DNA from: Lineus longissimus
Taxonomy: Eukaryota; Nemertea; Pilidiophora; Heteronemertea; Lineidae
Assembly (NCBI RefSeq): GCF_910592395.1
Contig: NC_088313.1
Coordinates: 5,708,501-5,768,500 of the forward strand
Length of the DNA: 60,000 bases
Direction: 5' to 3'
A program made the position numbers and the translations under genes. This document shows, piece by piece, positions 32,907-44,036 of the stretch. Below the pieces are notes generated by a model. It made no database searches and was not told the origin of the DNA. It saw only the letters and a list, made by a program, of their open reading frames with translations. Position 1 is the first letter of the stretch; every line of letters begins with the position of its first letter.

Positions 32907-33506
32907 TCACTCGGCAGCAGTTTTATCATGAGTGGCACCACTTATTCCGCTAATCACATGGCGAATACGAGCATGCTTATCAACTAAATACTGCAAATTC
33001 AAGGAATCGCAGCTTTTTCCATTTCTACCACAGAAGTACGCATTTCCAGCGTGATCTGGCCTCTGAATCCTAATAATCACACCATCGATGTATAGCAGAA
33101 CTCGGCGAATATCCCCATTGATATCAATTAAATCACGACAGAGTTCATCGAATTCAGCAGGCTGGGGAAAAAACACATGCTGAGGCGCTATGTCCATGAA
33201 AAATCTGGCTACAAGATGAAGATTTGCGATAACTGTTGGCTTTGCCTTGCCCACAGCATACCCAACCTGTCTGTAATATCCACCAGATGCGATATACATG
33301 AGAAAAGTTTCCATCATTTCCTTTGAGGTGGTAAGAAGGGCTCTGCCTTGATTTCTCCAGGCATGGAATTCGTCCACTAACCCGTTAAGCTGCTCTTCTG
33401 TGAGTCGTATGTGCCTCTCTGTAGGTTCTGTGCTACTAGCAGGTGTGCGGACAAAGTTTTCAGCTCTCTGAACAGCAACAACTTGCAAATCTGGCTCGAA
33501 AATCAT
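32907..33506 (-). pseudogene. PIF/Harbinger transposase, open N-terminal part (element B)
   Basis: A 199-residue open frame from ATG at 33506 (MIFEPDLQVVAVQRAENFVR). It contains RLTEEQLNGLVDEFHAW, a helix-turn-helix-like METFLMYIASGGYYRQVGYA, VLLYIDGVIIRIQRPDHAGN with the first catalytic D, and HVISGISGATHDKTAAE with the second D of the DDE_Tnp_4 nuclease. The third acidic residue and the C-terminus are missing because the ORF stops 190 bp before the TIR. Typical full proteins are about 350-400 residues. The open frame over 600 bp suggests recent formation or retention of a DNA-binding fragment that could act as a repressor; that is speculation. Confidence 0.85.
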
Positions 33507-34022
33507 CTTTCAGGATTAAACAAACCAATCAAAGATGGCTGCTAACACTATCACTAACAGGCAGTATTCTGACCTCCAGAACGTTTAACAGATCCTTAAC
33601 CACCTAGTGGTTAAAGTTTCTAAAATCTACCACAATTAGAATACATTACTGACAAGATGTTTGACAGTAAGAATAGTTATTTCGAACAAATTTAGTGAAA
33701 ACCCCTAGCTGATTCGTCTGGAAACAAAAAAGTTATTCAAAAAACAAGCTTAACAGATTTCAGTTTGCTATGATTAACTTAACATGTCCTGTTACAGATC
33801 TGTTAGGTGTAACACCGCATGTTACAGGAGCTGTTAGAATGTATGATTTTTAACAGATCTGTAACACTAACAGCAGTGTCACACCGGTGTTTATCTCGAG
33901 GTCAGAATTGGTGGTTAGTGTTACAGATCTGTGACAGATCTGTAACACTAACACGTAACACATAACATACACGGAGTTCTGACCTCACCCATTGTATTCA
34001 GTTCTCGAGCCTATATCTTACC

Positions 34023-34421
34023 TTAGAAGAAGCCGAAGAAACAGTCCGGATGAGGAAAATGACCGAAGCAACTTTTTTCTGGATCCGCTGACCGTGTGTA
34101 TGCATTCTTACAGGCCTTCCGTTGATTATTTATGCCCTGCGGTTCCAATGTGAGATGCTCTGCATTTACACACAAGGAATTCCCACACAAATGAGAAACA
34201 CATAACCCTTTCGCATTGATTTCAGCTCGGTTTATGCAATTAGTCTTTACCATGTATGCTAGCCGATGCACATACGTGAAAGTGGGGACCTTGTCGCCAG
34301 GAAGCTTGACTTTACACACACCGTATCTTCCATCGCTATGCTTTGCCTTCTGCCATATTTTGCAGCAACCATTGGAGGAGAGTGTAGTCCGCGCGTTGAG
34401 ATAAGCAAGATATTTTTCCAT
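34023..34421 (-). CDS. I-PpoI-like His-Me finger endonuclease
   Basis: A 132-residue intact ORF from ATG at 34421. The core is CVSHLCGNSLCVNAEHL (residues 74-90) followed by INNQRKAC. H77 corresponds to the catalytic general base of the His-Me (zinc-bound HNH) family, N98 or N99 to the metal ligand, C79/C84/H89 to the first zinc loop, and C104, C118 and HPDC (124-127) to the second. The N-terminal half (CKIWQKAKHSDGRYGVCKVK) matches the beta-sheet region usual before this motif. Such proteins cut DNA site-specifically; in animals they occur as stray or TE-associated ORFs. It starts its 3' end 31 bp from element B, on the same strand as that transposase. No intron is needed and all expected metal ligands are present. 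Confidence 0.82.
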   Translation of the reverse strand: MEKYLAYLNARTTLSSNGCCKIWQKAKHSDGRYGVCKVKLPGDKVPTFTYVHRLAYMVKTNCINRAEINAKGLCVSHLCGNSLCVNAEHLTLEPQGINNQRKACKNAYTRSADPEKSCFGHFPHPDCFFGFF

Positions 34422-37400
34422 TTGTTTTTCTGTTAAAAAGCGATTTGCAAGGTCTACCTTTTTGTCTTCTTCGAACCTTTAAAATGGTTTTGAAAGGCGA
34501 CGGTGGATCCTGGTGTCGCTTTTCGCGTGTCCGTTAATTCGAATATAACATTAGCATACTGGTGTAAATTGTGTATAGCAGCGGGCAACTTGAAACTCCG
34601 CTATTTGGCAAAACTTAAAACTGGCAGCAATGATCCCGGGACGCCAAAGGCGGGAAATTCAATCGAGGGTTATTTTGGATCGTGATGTCACGTGACCTAT
34701 TCTTAAAACGCGTAGTATATCGAATATGGTGCGAGAGAAAGGGGCCCCATATCGACAAAGGACGCCAATTCATGAGCAGTTTTCGCCCGGGATCTAAACT
34801 TCGACCTTATAAAATGCGGGGATCAGTGGCGTTGTTTTCGCCAAAAATTCATCTTTAGTAGTAAAAGGTGATTTAAAAGAGATACCCAGAAACTGCCACG
34901 TCACAGAAGTGGTGTACTGCTCTCCGGCAGCGGCGGTCTTTGCTCTGAAGAGTGCGGAGAATGTCAAGGTCAACGACCTCGTCTACAGGATTGTGTTCTT
35001 CATACTCATATCCCTAGGACCACGTACTTCATTATATCCTGCCACCGAGGTTCAGGCCATGTTGATATTCAGCTGTCAGGCTGGTGTGTTTGAAAATGGC
35101 TTACTGTATTTAGCGCAATATTACGCCTATTTAGCGCAATATTACGCCTCGGGAGCAATCATTATTTTCTGACACTAAAAAATACAATGGAACAAGGGTA
35201 GATGTCAGTTATCATATCATCTCATAGATGGCGCGCCTATTGATCTACTATTATATACTAGTAGTAGTACATGGTAGTACATGCGAGTGACTGAACTCAT
35301 TGACATTGATTGAACAGAGCACAGAAGTGTGTCTTTCACGGAAGAAAATCGCCTATCAAACCTATCCAATCATTCCGGGGATGACACATATCAGGTTTAT
35401 CAGGTCAAAATCTACTTACACCACTGAATGCAGACAAAAATCAACACTATTACGTTAACGTACGAAATACCACCCTGTGTACTGTACAGTTCGGGACGGG
35501 TGCCGGTTGGCTGGTCGAGGAACTAAGTCTACCTACCACCCTGCCATCTTACGACGATTATGGAACCAAGGTAAACACAAACTCACACTCGCGAAAGTCG
35601 TCGACCTAACAGTACCCGTACTTCAGTTTTTTGTTATTGGATTAGTAGTGTTAGTATACATCGAAAATATCGGAGCTACAGGTCCGTCCTCGAACGTTTA
35701 TCCATGGTAAATCATCATGTGTGGGTAAATGTATTAAACCAAATAATGAACACTCCCTAAGCGGAAGTAGTTGATCTCGTGCCCTATGTCCAATTACATG
35801 CATTTCATCGTGTTTCTCAATAGGCAGAGAAATAGGTACCACATTTTGGGTTTTCCCCCATTCATTGCGCTAAGCGTAATGATTGCGCTAAATACAGAAA
35901 GCCTTTGAAAATAGGTTAAAAGAGGAGTAGGATCTAAGGTGAATGGGTCGATGACCGAGCTGAACGGTGCATCGACAATGTATTGTAACGCTTGACCCAC
36001 AGCGAGTTTTTTACCCTATTTTGCCCGTTTTTGTAATAAGAAACGCGATCAGAGCAGCTGGTCAGAACACAAACACGTTTCTCTCCATTTACTTTGTCTC
36101 AATTGTATTTGACTCGAATGGGGCATTTGAATGCGATCAATGGTTGTTCTTTGGTGCAATAATTATATTTCCAAGCTACTATGATGCATCTCACATCCTA
36201 TTCATTGGCGAAGTCTTATGAGTTGCGATTATGGTGATGACAATAGAATGGTACTATTATTATTGAAAGTCTCAAACACTCGGCACTCTCTCGTACAAAC
36301 GGCAACACCGTCTCCAATGTTTGGCAAAATCACCACTTTTATACCAGAACACAGGACTATTTTGTGACAAAATTGTCTACCAAATCATCGCCTCCTTCAC
36401 TTATTTCACACTGCACTAGATACATGTACGTGTAATTCTCGTATTGGCGCCATTTCAGAATTGTTTTTCATTTGCGTTAATCTATACTACCGGACATGCG
36501 CTAGCTTTTCGGAATACACCAAGACTGCACATACAACTTACAAGCATTAACAGTGTAAACGATTGATCTCTTTTTAAATATTTGATATAATCCTGCATTT
36601 ACAATGGCCTTTTTAAAGGCCACAGTATACTCGGGTTTCGCACGCCCACCGTCCACTGCAATAAGCCAGTGTATGTGTTCATTTTTGAAGGGCCACGACG
36701 AAAGTAAGTGTCTTGATTGATTGACCAGCAGCATCAATGGCAATAGTGGCTTGAATAGAAGGCCTAAAATTCCCCTCCATTACGGGCCTAGAAATGTGTA
36801 CTAAGATTAAAGAAAAGATCTGGCTGGACGTTAGAGTATTTAAAAAAAAAGAGATAATCGTTACCACACTGTTTCGCTTGTAAATAACCAATACCCTGCC
36901 AATAATATTTGAGAAAGGCCCAGTACCCTCCCCAATTCCCAGGGTGCGATATATAAAATAGGCCAAATGCGCCTGTGCAGTAATCCTGCATTGTCGCATC
37001 TCGTATACCGGTATACATTTAGCAGGAAAAAGTACATTTCCATATCAGCTGCATATATAGTCAATTTAGCCTAGTCTCCAATCCAAAATTTTATAGTGTT
37101 AAGTGTGTAAAGTGTACAGCATGTAGCATACATACATGGTATAGGTCCAGGCATCGTGTACAGGTATGCATGTAAATGGCAAGCATAAAATTGTCGAGAT
37201 TTTCAAAATCGGGTCTTCGTTATGGATTTTATGATTTTGTATCGGCGCTAGACTGAACAAAGAGATGGATCTTTGATATTTATTTGCCAAATGCAAATGG
37301 ACTGAGAAACATGGGATCTGTCCTGGGGACTCGGAACAATATATTCGGTTCGGGAACGAAACATATTAAAGGTAAAGCAATCTGTGGAGACGGGTTATAC

Positions 37401-37464
37401 ACATTTTTAGCATTACTTTACAAGCTGTACAATCGTGACCGAAAGACCCCTTTGAAATATAGTT
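34422..37464. other. Intergenic stretch with a weak inverted repeat
   Basis: No gene is supported. At 35104-35150 a 21-23 bp motif (ATTTAGCGCAATATTACGCC) is present twice in tandem. Its complement recurs at about 35862-35906 (GCGTAATGATTGCGCTAAAT), with flanking GAAAATGGCTT-like similarity, giving a diverged inverted pair around a 0.7-kb loop and suggesting an old MITE. A TATAAAA lies at 34809. Short frames at 34909, 35477, 36501 and 36679 have no recognisable domains. Confidence 0.4.
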
Positions 37465-37480
37465 GGCCCTGAGAAGGGCC
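37465..37480 (-). terminator. Histone mRNA 3' stem-loop
   Basis: On the minus strand this is GGCCCTTCTCAGGGCC, a 6-bp stem with 4-base loop that fits the replication-dependent histone consensus GGYYCTTYTNAGRRCC. It is preceded by the usual A-rich bases (AAAGAAA) and followed by ACTA. It lies about 30 nt after the H3 stop codon, the standard spacing for SLBP binding and U7-directed cleavage. Confidence 0.88.
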
Positions 37481-37509
37481 CTTTCTTTACATTAAAATTA
37501 GAACTTGAC

Positions 37510-37997
<488 letters not shown>

Positions 37998-38165
37998 CTA
38001 GCATAAAGCCATGTTCAGCCCTGCATGTGGAGAAGGTTAACTTTGAAGATTGGAAGTAGTACAGTCTGGACAGTGGCAAAGGAGGCAAAAGGCTTGGTGT
38101 GTCAATGTATGTATAAGCAATTTGTAAATGTGCGTATTTGCATTGAAGTCTTTCCCCATTGTTTA

Positions 38166-38495
38166 ATATGTTGTATTTACTTTGTGGTTTGTTATGATAG
38201 TGTTTGGCTGTGTTTTTTATTTATTTCTTTTTATTTTATTTTTTTTTATTTTTATTTTAATTTTAATTTTATAATACCACTGAGAGATGTAATAAGCTGT
38301 GTGAATGATGATTGCATTGGTGTGTTGTATTTACTTTGTGGTTTGTTATTGTAGTGTTTGGCTGTGTTTATGTAACGGATTGTGTAATGTATACAGTGGA
38401 GACCAGTAACCGGCAAAACGAACGAATGCACTCCTCGTCCCCACTGAGAGATGTAATAGGCTGTGTGTGAGTGATGATTGCATTGGTGTGATGAA
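38166..38495. repeat. Duplicated blocks in the 3' UTR of the Jockey-like element
   Basis: Block X (TTGTATTTACTTTGTGGTTT...GTGTTTGGCTGTG) occurs at 38169-38211 and 38327-38369. Block B (CCACTGAGAGATGTAATA..GATTGCATTGGTGTG) occurs at 38277-38326 and 38440-38491. A related ACC(A/T)G..CGGCAAAAC motif follows each. The blocks suggest tandem UTR duplication. Confidence 0.75.
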
Positions 38496-38560
38496 GGTAT
38501 TAACCTGGTGACTGGCAAAACAATCCAATCAACCAGTTTCCCTGAAATGAGTGCTATTTT

Positions 38561-41320
38561 TTAATCCATGAGTAGTGCTTTTCCAATTAGTGTATGGCGC
38601 AGTGGATCGCGGAGTTTGAATGGAAGTCTGTCTTTAGCTTGATTGATGAGGGCTTGAATTGACGGCGCGCGTTTGTTGTTATTCACGTACTTTTTGGCGA
38701 GATGTTCGATTCGGGCCTTTGGCGTTTCGTTTGTTGGCATAGAATCTGCGACGTATCGACTGTGAAATGATTTTGGGATACCGTATGCGATTTTATAACT
38801 CATAGTACGTAGGTTTTCAAGCCTGCCGTACTCGTCGTTATCGAAGAAAGTAAGTGCAGTTGGACAATACTCCATGATTGGCCTGATCATAGTTTTATAA
38901 ACACGTAGAGTTATCTCAGGTGGCGCGCGTGGCTTGTAGTATGAACCGGCGATGGCTTTCAGGAGTGGAATGCGTTTGCAGACTCGGTCGTACATCAGCT
39001 TGAAGTGTGGTCTCATGGTGAGCCTCTTGTCTATGGTGATGCCGAGGGCGATGACAGTGTCTGTAGCATTAATGCGCACGTTGCGGACGTAGATGTAGGC
39101 GGCGTTTGGATTTTGGAGTTCACGTTTTGATATAGCGATGAATTGCGTTTTAGCGGCGTTGTATGTAGTCCTCCACTGGTCACTCCAGACGGCGATTTGA
39201 TCGTTTTGTTCTTGGAGCATGTCCCTAGCAATGAAGTATTCTTTATGAGCGGCCCATGCGGTTAAATCATCGGCGTATTGTTCCTGACCGTTGTTACCTG
39301 GCGGTGGTGATGGAATGTCATTGACCCAGAGAAGAAATAGCGTAGGTGAGAGAACACTTCCCTGAGGTGTCCCGGCTGGAATCGGGAGTCTAGCGCTATG
39401 ATGTTGTGCTACTCTAAATCTAGTTGACCGATTTGTGAGAAAGTTTCTGAGGAGACGTATTAGACCAGTGGAGAAATTTTCATTTGCGCGTAGTTTATAA
39501 ATTAGGCCATCGTGCCAAACTTTGTCAAAAGCCTTTTCTACGTCATAAAACGCAGCCATGACGGTGTTTCCGCGGTGGACATGATGACTGGCATGTTGTA
39601 GGAATCTCGTGATTGGATCTGCTGTGCTGCGGCCGTTGCGGTATCCCGATTGATATTCATTTAGTTTACCATTGTCCTCCAGGTGTTGTCGGAGCCTGAT
39701 GTTTATTATGCGTTCTAGTGTTTTGCCTAATGCCGGGAGGAGTGTGATTGGACGATAGTTCTTAGGGTTTGAGTGGTCTTTGTTTGGTTTTGGTAGGAGG
39801 ATGGTTGTGCCTTGTTTCCACAGTGTTGGGAAATATTGTGTTTGTATGCATGTTTGATATATTTGAGCGAGGAAGCGTAGTGCATCTAGCGGCAGATTTT
39901 TGATGTGCGAGTAGTAGAGACCATCTTCGCCCGGTGCTGTATTTCGCGTGCTTTTGATGGCTGTCAGAACGTCTGCTGGAGTAACCGTGGTGCTGAATTC
40001 CGTTATCTTGCAGTGTTCAGCTCTTGTTGTGTTCAGCGAGTTGATGAACATCTGGACATCCTGGTTGAGTTGTTCTGAGCCCGGCCTTGGATCTGGGATG
40101 CTGTGTATATCTTTGTAGAGGTCATAGAAACAGTTAGACTGTTCCTCTGGTGTGGTGAATGTATTGTTGTTGTGATGTAGAGTTTGAGTTGCTGGGTGTT
40201 GTTCCTTTTTCATGAATTTACGGACTGTGTTCCAGAAAGTTTGAGGGTTTTTGTGTGTGAGATTTTTCCAGCGATTTTCTTCTGTGATTTCTCGATATTT
40301 GTTGATTTCGTCGTGAATCAGGGATCTGAGTTGGTTGATACGTTTCTTTAGGGCTCTATCGTGATGTAGTTGGAACCTTCGTTTGAGATCTTTGCGTTCT
40401 TTGATGAGCTTGACAATGTGGGCTGGGATAGGTTGTCGACGGCGTTGGGACGTCTTTGGGATGTGGTTTTTGTCCGCGGTTTTGATGATGTCTGTGAGTG
40501 AGCGAGTTGAAGCATCAACTGAGTCTCTGGTTTGGTTGACAGGTGGAAGTAATCGGATTTTTTCTGAGATCCCGCGTTTGTAGGCATCCCAGTCTGCTTT
40601 GTCGAATCTTGGCTTTGGTTTGTAGGTGGCGCTCGGCTTGAAGGGGGCTGTGGTGATGTTTGCAAGTATTGGACGATGATCACTGGCAACTGGACCCAGA
40701 ACCTTGAAGTCCGTTATACGTGGGTAGGTATCGTTTGTCCCAATGATGAAATCAAGCACTGATGCGATTTGCTTGTCACATTGTGAGTACCTGGTGGCTT
40801 GACCTGGGTTGACGCTGTGGATGATGTTATCCAAGTGGAGGTAGTTGAGGTAGCGGCCATTTTGGTTGACTGTGCTATCACCGAATGTAGGATGGCGGGC
40901 ATTAAGGTCGCCAGTGAGAACTGTATTTGGGTGGTTTGCGAGTTGTGTGCTGAGGAAGCTATATGGGAGTTTAGCCTCTTGGGCATAGTGTGTTATGATG
41001 CGTAATGGTGTTGGTTTGGATATGAGGAGATCTACAATGATGCAGTTTGGAGGGTAGTTTGATGGTATGTCTGTACTGGTGAGACGTCTGGCTGGAATAT
41101 TTGATTTGACGAGGAGTGTTGTCCCAGCTTCGCCGTTGTAGTTTCTTGGTACGTGGTGGGCGGTGTATCCCTGGTACTGTGGTTGGGATGGACCTTGTCG
41201 CCGTGTTTCCTGGAGGCTGACGATATCTGGTTCGTGTTCCTGGATGAGTAGGTCCACATCGGGTTTCGCTGTTGAGAATCCCTGGCAGTTGAGGTGGAGA
41301 AGACTAATCGAGTCCTTCAT
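38561..41320 (-). CDS. Jockey-like ORF2: endonuclease and reverse transcriptase
   Basis: A 919-residue protein. The N-terminal APE-type endonuclease nicks the target: LHLNCQGF near residue 9, QET near 38, GDLNARHPTFGD near 140, and SDHRPI near 215 are its catalytic landmarks. The reverse transcriptase occupies about residues 440-740, with NTAPGEDGL, PKPNKDHSNPKNYRPITLLP, the first metal-binding block AAFYDVEKAFDKVWHDGL, GTPQGSVLSPTLFLLWVND and the catalytic QYADDLTAWA. The C-terminal thumb/connection runs to the stop. No frame interruption is seen. No CCHC tail or RNase H domain is evident, consistent with Jockey-type rather than R1/I-type elements. It would copy the element RNA at a nicked chromosomal site in the nucleus. 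Confidence 0.94.
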   Translation of the reverse strand: MKDSISLLHLNCQGFSTAKPDVDLLIQEHEPDIVSLQETRRQGPSQPQYQGYTAHHVPRNYNGEAGTTLLVKSNIPARRLTSTDIPSNYPPNCIIVDLLISKPTPLRIITHYAQEAKLPYSFLSTQLANHPNTVLTGDLNARHPTFGDSTVNQNGRYLNYLHLDNIIHSVNPGQATRYSQCDKQIASVLDFIIGTNDTYPRITDFKVLGPVASDHRPILANITTAPFKPSATYKPKPRFDKADWDAYKRGISEKIRLLPPVNQTRDSVDASTRSLTDIIKTADKNHIPKTSQRRRQPIPAHIVKLIKERKDLKRRFQLHHDRALKKRINQLRSLIHDEINKYREITEENRWKNLTHKNPQTFWNTVRKFMKKEQHPATQTLHHNNNTFTTPEEQSNCFYDLYKDIHSIPDPRPGSEQLNQDVQMFINSLNTTRAEHCKITEFSTTVTPADVLTAIKSTRNTAPGEDGLYYSHIKNLPLDALRFLAQIYQTCIQTQYFPTLWKQGTTILLPKPNKDHSNPKNYRPITLLPALGKTLERIINIRLRQHLEDNGKLNEYQSGYRNGRSTADPITRFLQHASHHVHRGNTVMAAFYDVEKAFDKVWHDGLIYKLRANENFSTGLIRLLRNFLTNRSTRFRVAQHHSARLPIPAGTPQGSVLSPTLFLLWVNDIPSPPPGNNGQEQYADDLTAWAAHKEYFIARDMLQEQNDQIAVWSDQWRTTYNAAKTQFIAISKRELQNPNAAYIYVRNVRINATDTVIALGITIDKRLTMRPHFKLMYDRVCKRIPLLKAIAGSYYKPRAPPEITLRVYKTMIRPIMEYCPTALTFFDNDEYGRLENLRTMSYKIAYGIPKSFHSRYVADSMPTNETPKARIEHLAKKYVNNNKRAPSIQALINQAKDRLPFKLRDPLRHTLIGKALLMD

Positions 41321-41389
41321 GATGTATTAGCTTCTGTTTGGTGTAGGTGTTGTGATATGAGTTGGTGTTGTGATATGAGTTGATGTAGT

Positions 41390-41956
41390 TTACTTGGATG
41401 GGGCTTTGGTGAAGTTAGCAGTGGCTTTGCTTGAGACGTTTAGTTTTGCTTGTTTGCTCCTTGATGATGTTATATCTGGGGATCTATGTGCGGGTCGCTT
41501 GGCCGGGTTGGGTGTGGGGTCTCTTGATGATGTTGTTGCTTTGGGAGTTTCTGTGGATGTTTCTTTTCGTTTACCAATCCCCATATGCTCCATGATGGCT
41601 TCTAGGGCGGATGTTGTGTTTTTCTGGAATTCCTTTAGTTCCTTAATTTGAGAGAGTGCTGGGAGGACGTGCTTGGCGAATATTGATTCCACTGTTTTAT
41701 TCATTTTAGCTTCGAGCGTTGGGAGTTCTGTTTTAATTTCTTCTTTTAGTTCGAGACGAAGATCTTGGATGTCGTCCTTGACCTTGGCAATATCGCACAT
41801 GGTGGCGGCGTTGACGGATTCACCTTCGACTCGTATGGTGAGTTGTTCGTGGCTGGCCTGGAGAGATTCAATTTGAGTGTGGTTTTGTTGTTTGATGGCG
41901 ATTTCCACTCTGCATACTCTTTGTACTAGGACGTTGCCGAATTCGACGCGCCTCAT
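41390..41956 (-). CDS. Jockey-like element ORF1, coiled-coil protein
   Basis: 188 residues directly upstream of ORF2 on the same strand. The middle (about 20-130) is rich in charged and leucine residues with heptad-like spacing (VKDDIQDLRLELKEEIKTEL), indicating a coiled coil. The C-terminal third is basic and serine/threonine/proline-rich (PNPAKRPAHRSPDITSSRSK), suited to RNA binding. ORF1 proteins of non-LTR elements coat the RNA in the ribonucleoprotein. No zinc knuckles or RRM are recognised, so the assignment rests mainly on position and composition. Confidence 0.7.
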   Translation of the reverse strand: MRRVEFGNVLVQRVCRVEIAIKQQNHTQIESLQASHEQLTIRVEGESVNAATMCDIAKVKDDIQDLRLELKEEIKTELPTLEAKMNKTVESIFAKHVLPALSQIKELKEFQKNTTSALEAIMEHMGIGKRKETSTETPKATTSSRDPTPNPAKRPAHRSPDITSSRSKQAKLNVSSKATANFTKAPSK

Positions 41957-42238
41957 TGGCTGCTCTACTCGCGCTTTCGTGAATGTACGCGCGCTGATTA
42001 GTCAATTTCGCGAAATTCATCTTATTTGCATATCATAACATCGTGTACAGAATTCATTGTGAGATATGTGGCCGTATGCTGGCTGTACGTTTTGCATGTA
42101 TTTTGAAAATGTTCTCCTTTTGTGTGTATTTGTATGAAAACTGGCCGGGAAGATGAGGAGAAATGAACACACATTATTTGACAACATTTTGTTAATATTA
42201 TGGAACCGGTCGCGTTCAACAAATGAACAAGTGTGTTC
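41957..42238. other. Upstream of the Jockey-like ORF1
   Basis: This probably includes the 5' UTR and internal promoter of the element plus flanking DNA; the boundary is not visible. GCGCGAGTAGAGCAGCC lies just upstream of the ORF1 start. No gene is seen. Confidence 0.35.
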
Positions 42239-42345
42239 ATTGCATTTGTTTCTTTGTTATCCAGAAACGTGGCAGTGCATTTGTTTCTGTGTTATCCAGA
42301 AATGTGTCAATGCATTTGTTTCTGTGGTATCCAGAAATATGGCAA
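42239..42345. repeat. 34-35 bp tandem repeat, three copies
   Basis: The unit is TGCATTTGTTTCTGTGTTAT followed by CCAGAAATGTGGCAA. The three consecutive copies differ by a few bases. Non-coding minisatellite. Confidence 0.85.
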
Positions 42346-42907
42346 AATGTGGCTATCTATAGGTCTTTTAGCTGACGTCTTAATGGAGACAATTGACGGC
42401 GATGGGTAGGCCAAATGTTGAAATATTTTTGATGCATGATCTCCTACTTCGTGCTTTTTTCTATACCGTCGGAAGATTGTTGAGGAGGACGGATATTATA
42501 ATATTTCATCGACACGTTTGTAAATACATATATATATATAGGCCTATACAGCCTATCCACAAGAGGTCTGCATGCAAAGACCCATCAGACTTACTTTACA
42601 ACTTATTTTCATTAAGCCGACCAATGACTATTGCGGCCCGCCTACGATCGTTTCTGAAAACTGCACTAGTGTTGCTGAAAGGGTGGATGTCGTCCTGGGT
42701 GCCGACAAATGGTGACCAGGTTCGAGATCGACTGGACAATAAGCACCCTGGGTGCCATTACACTAGACAAACAGCACCCAGCTTCTTTTTGCCTGGCTTA
42801 CGGATCTTAGGGACGAGGACGTTTCTTGTAATTTCGTTTTATCTCGCGCCGTGGTACTTGCGGCATTAGCAGTGCGCGAAATAAAAAGAACAGATAAACA
42901 GAAATAA
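42346..42907. other. Unassigned stretch before the nested block
   Basis: A 158-codon frame at 42393-42869 spans (TA)n at 42530-42541 and has no domain. A duplicated GGGTGCC.. motif (about 42698-42753) is present. I do not support a gene. Confidence 0.35.
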
Positions 42908-43056
42908 GAGGGTGTAAAGTAGTAAATATCGGCTTTATACTACTGTTTGAAGGTCAAGAGATCACGTTATACCACTAAAATTTCAAATGCAGAGCTGCCA
43001 GCTATATGAAATATGACTGAACACATCATCCATGGTATGTAAATATTACAGGAGGC

Positions 43057-44036
43057 TAGTCGAATGAACCATCGACGTATATTGGCCGAGACAATCGGAT
43101 TTACGCCATATATACGTCGATGCAAGGATATCAGAAATACCGCGTAGATGAAAGCACGTGGAAATGTACATTTGCTTATCAAAGAACCCGGAAAAACTAT
43201 GTGCAAATTTATAAAAAGTGAACATGTATCTGCATAATTTACCAAATTAATGTATTCTTTATGCAGCTGTACAGTGTTTATATGCACCAAATTCGGAATA
43301 AACTAAGAAATAAAGTCATATTTGGACATTATTGACGAGAAAATCGCAAAGCCGGCATCTTCGACCGTCAATATTATTGTCACGTGCAGTTATCAATATC
43401 CTCACCAGAGAGTCGTTCTTTACCCAAGTCTTTCACCCTTGGTAGCAATATGTGACGAGGTGACCGATGACGATTGAATAAAAACAAAAATTACATCAAA
43501 TTTCGCAATAGGGTCATTCCATTGGTGATTGATAATATTTTCAGAAAGATAAGAAAATAAATCTTGATGCTCTTTTTTCGTCACGGTAATTTGACGAGGT
43601 TAAAAAGTGCGCCATTTTGCACAAAATGGCGCCGTTGTTGTCAGCGGTTTACACATGTAACATGCAATGACATGTTTTCGCGAGGAGATGTAATCTCTGA
43701 ACCTATTTTTAGACCGTCTGAAACGAGCCGTCTTCGAAATCAAGTTGGTTTCGAAACGGCCTCCAAATTCACTTGAGATTTTTACTAATTTCCGTCTATC
43801 GATTTGGCTTTAGGGAACTTGTTAACATGGTAGTGTTTTAAAGCAATTCATGTTATGGTTTAAGCGCATGCACTGTGTTTATTACGTACTCGATACGAAC
43901 ACGTTTTTTCTGAGTAATGGCCGCTGATGAGAGAGTTATGACAGTAAAAGAAGCTTCTTTGAAGTATTTTTTTCTTTTATCGTCTTAAGTTTCTTTGAAG
44001 TATTTTTTCCTTTTATCGTCCTAAGTTTTAAGACTA
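43057..44036. mobile_element. 980-bp non-autonomous element with 9-bp target duplication
   Basis: It is flanked by ACAGGAGGC on both sides (43048-43056 and 44037-44045). The uninterrupted paralogue has this 9-mer once. The ends are short inverted TAGTC/GACTA. A 38-bp direct repeat (TTTCTTTGAAGTATTTTTTC...) lies at its right end (about 43953-44028). It has no coding capacity. A 9-bp duplication would suit a Mutator-like element; hAT elements normally give 8, so the class is open. Confidence 0.8.

Larger units (their letters stand above)
32720..33991 (-). mobile_element. PIF/Harbinger-like element B
   Basis: The ends read TGGGTGAGGTCAGAACTCCG inward from both sides, with further inverted identity through TGTATGTTATGTGTTACGTG. 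Flanking ATT occurs on both sides (32718-32720 and 33991-33993, if the element is taken as GGGTG..CACCC), consistent with a 3-bp target duplication. It is related to element A but diverged, and lies in opposite orientation. The left end carries a block of GTTAACA-type palindromes (32786-32905). Confidence 0.82.
38213..41956 (-). mobile_element. Jockey-like non-LTR retrotransposon, both ORFs open
   Basis: A minus-strand element with ORF1 (41956-41390), a 69-bp spacer, ORF2 (41320-38561), a 3' UTR with internal duplications, and an A-rich end at about 38275-38213 (AAATTAAAATTAAAATAAAA and similar). Both ORFs are uninterrupted, so it is potentially competent for retrotransposition. The 5' end lies somewhere upstream of 41956 and no target duplication was identified. 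Downstream of the A-rich run a piece of the 3' UTR (38166-38212) is repeated, so the true end may be further left, or two tail copies are in tandem. Confidence 0.85.

Noticed and set aside
42393-42869. 158-codon plus-strand frame
   Set aside because: Contains a (TA)n run and has no domain.
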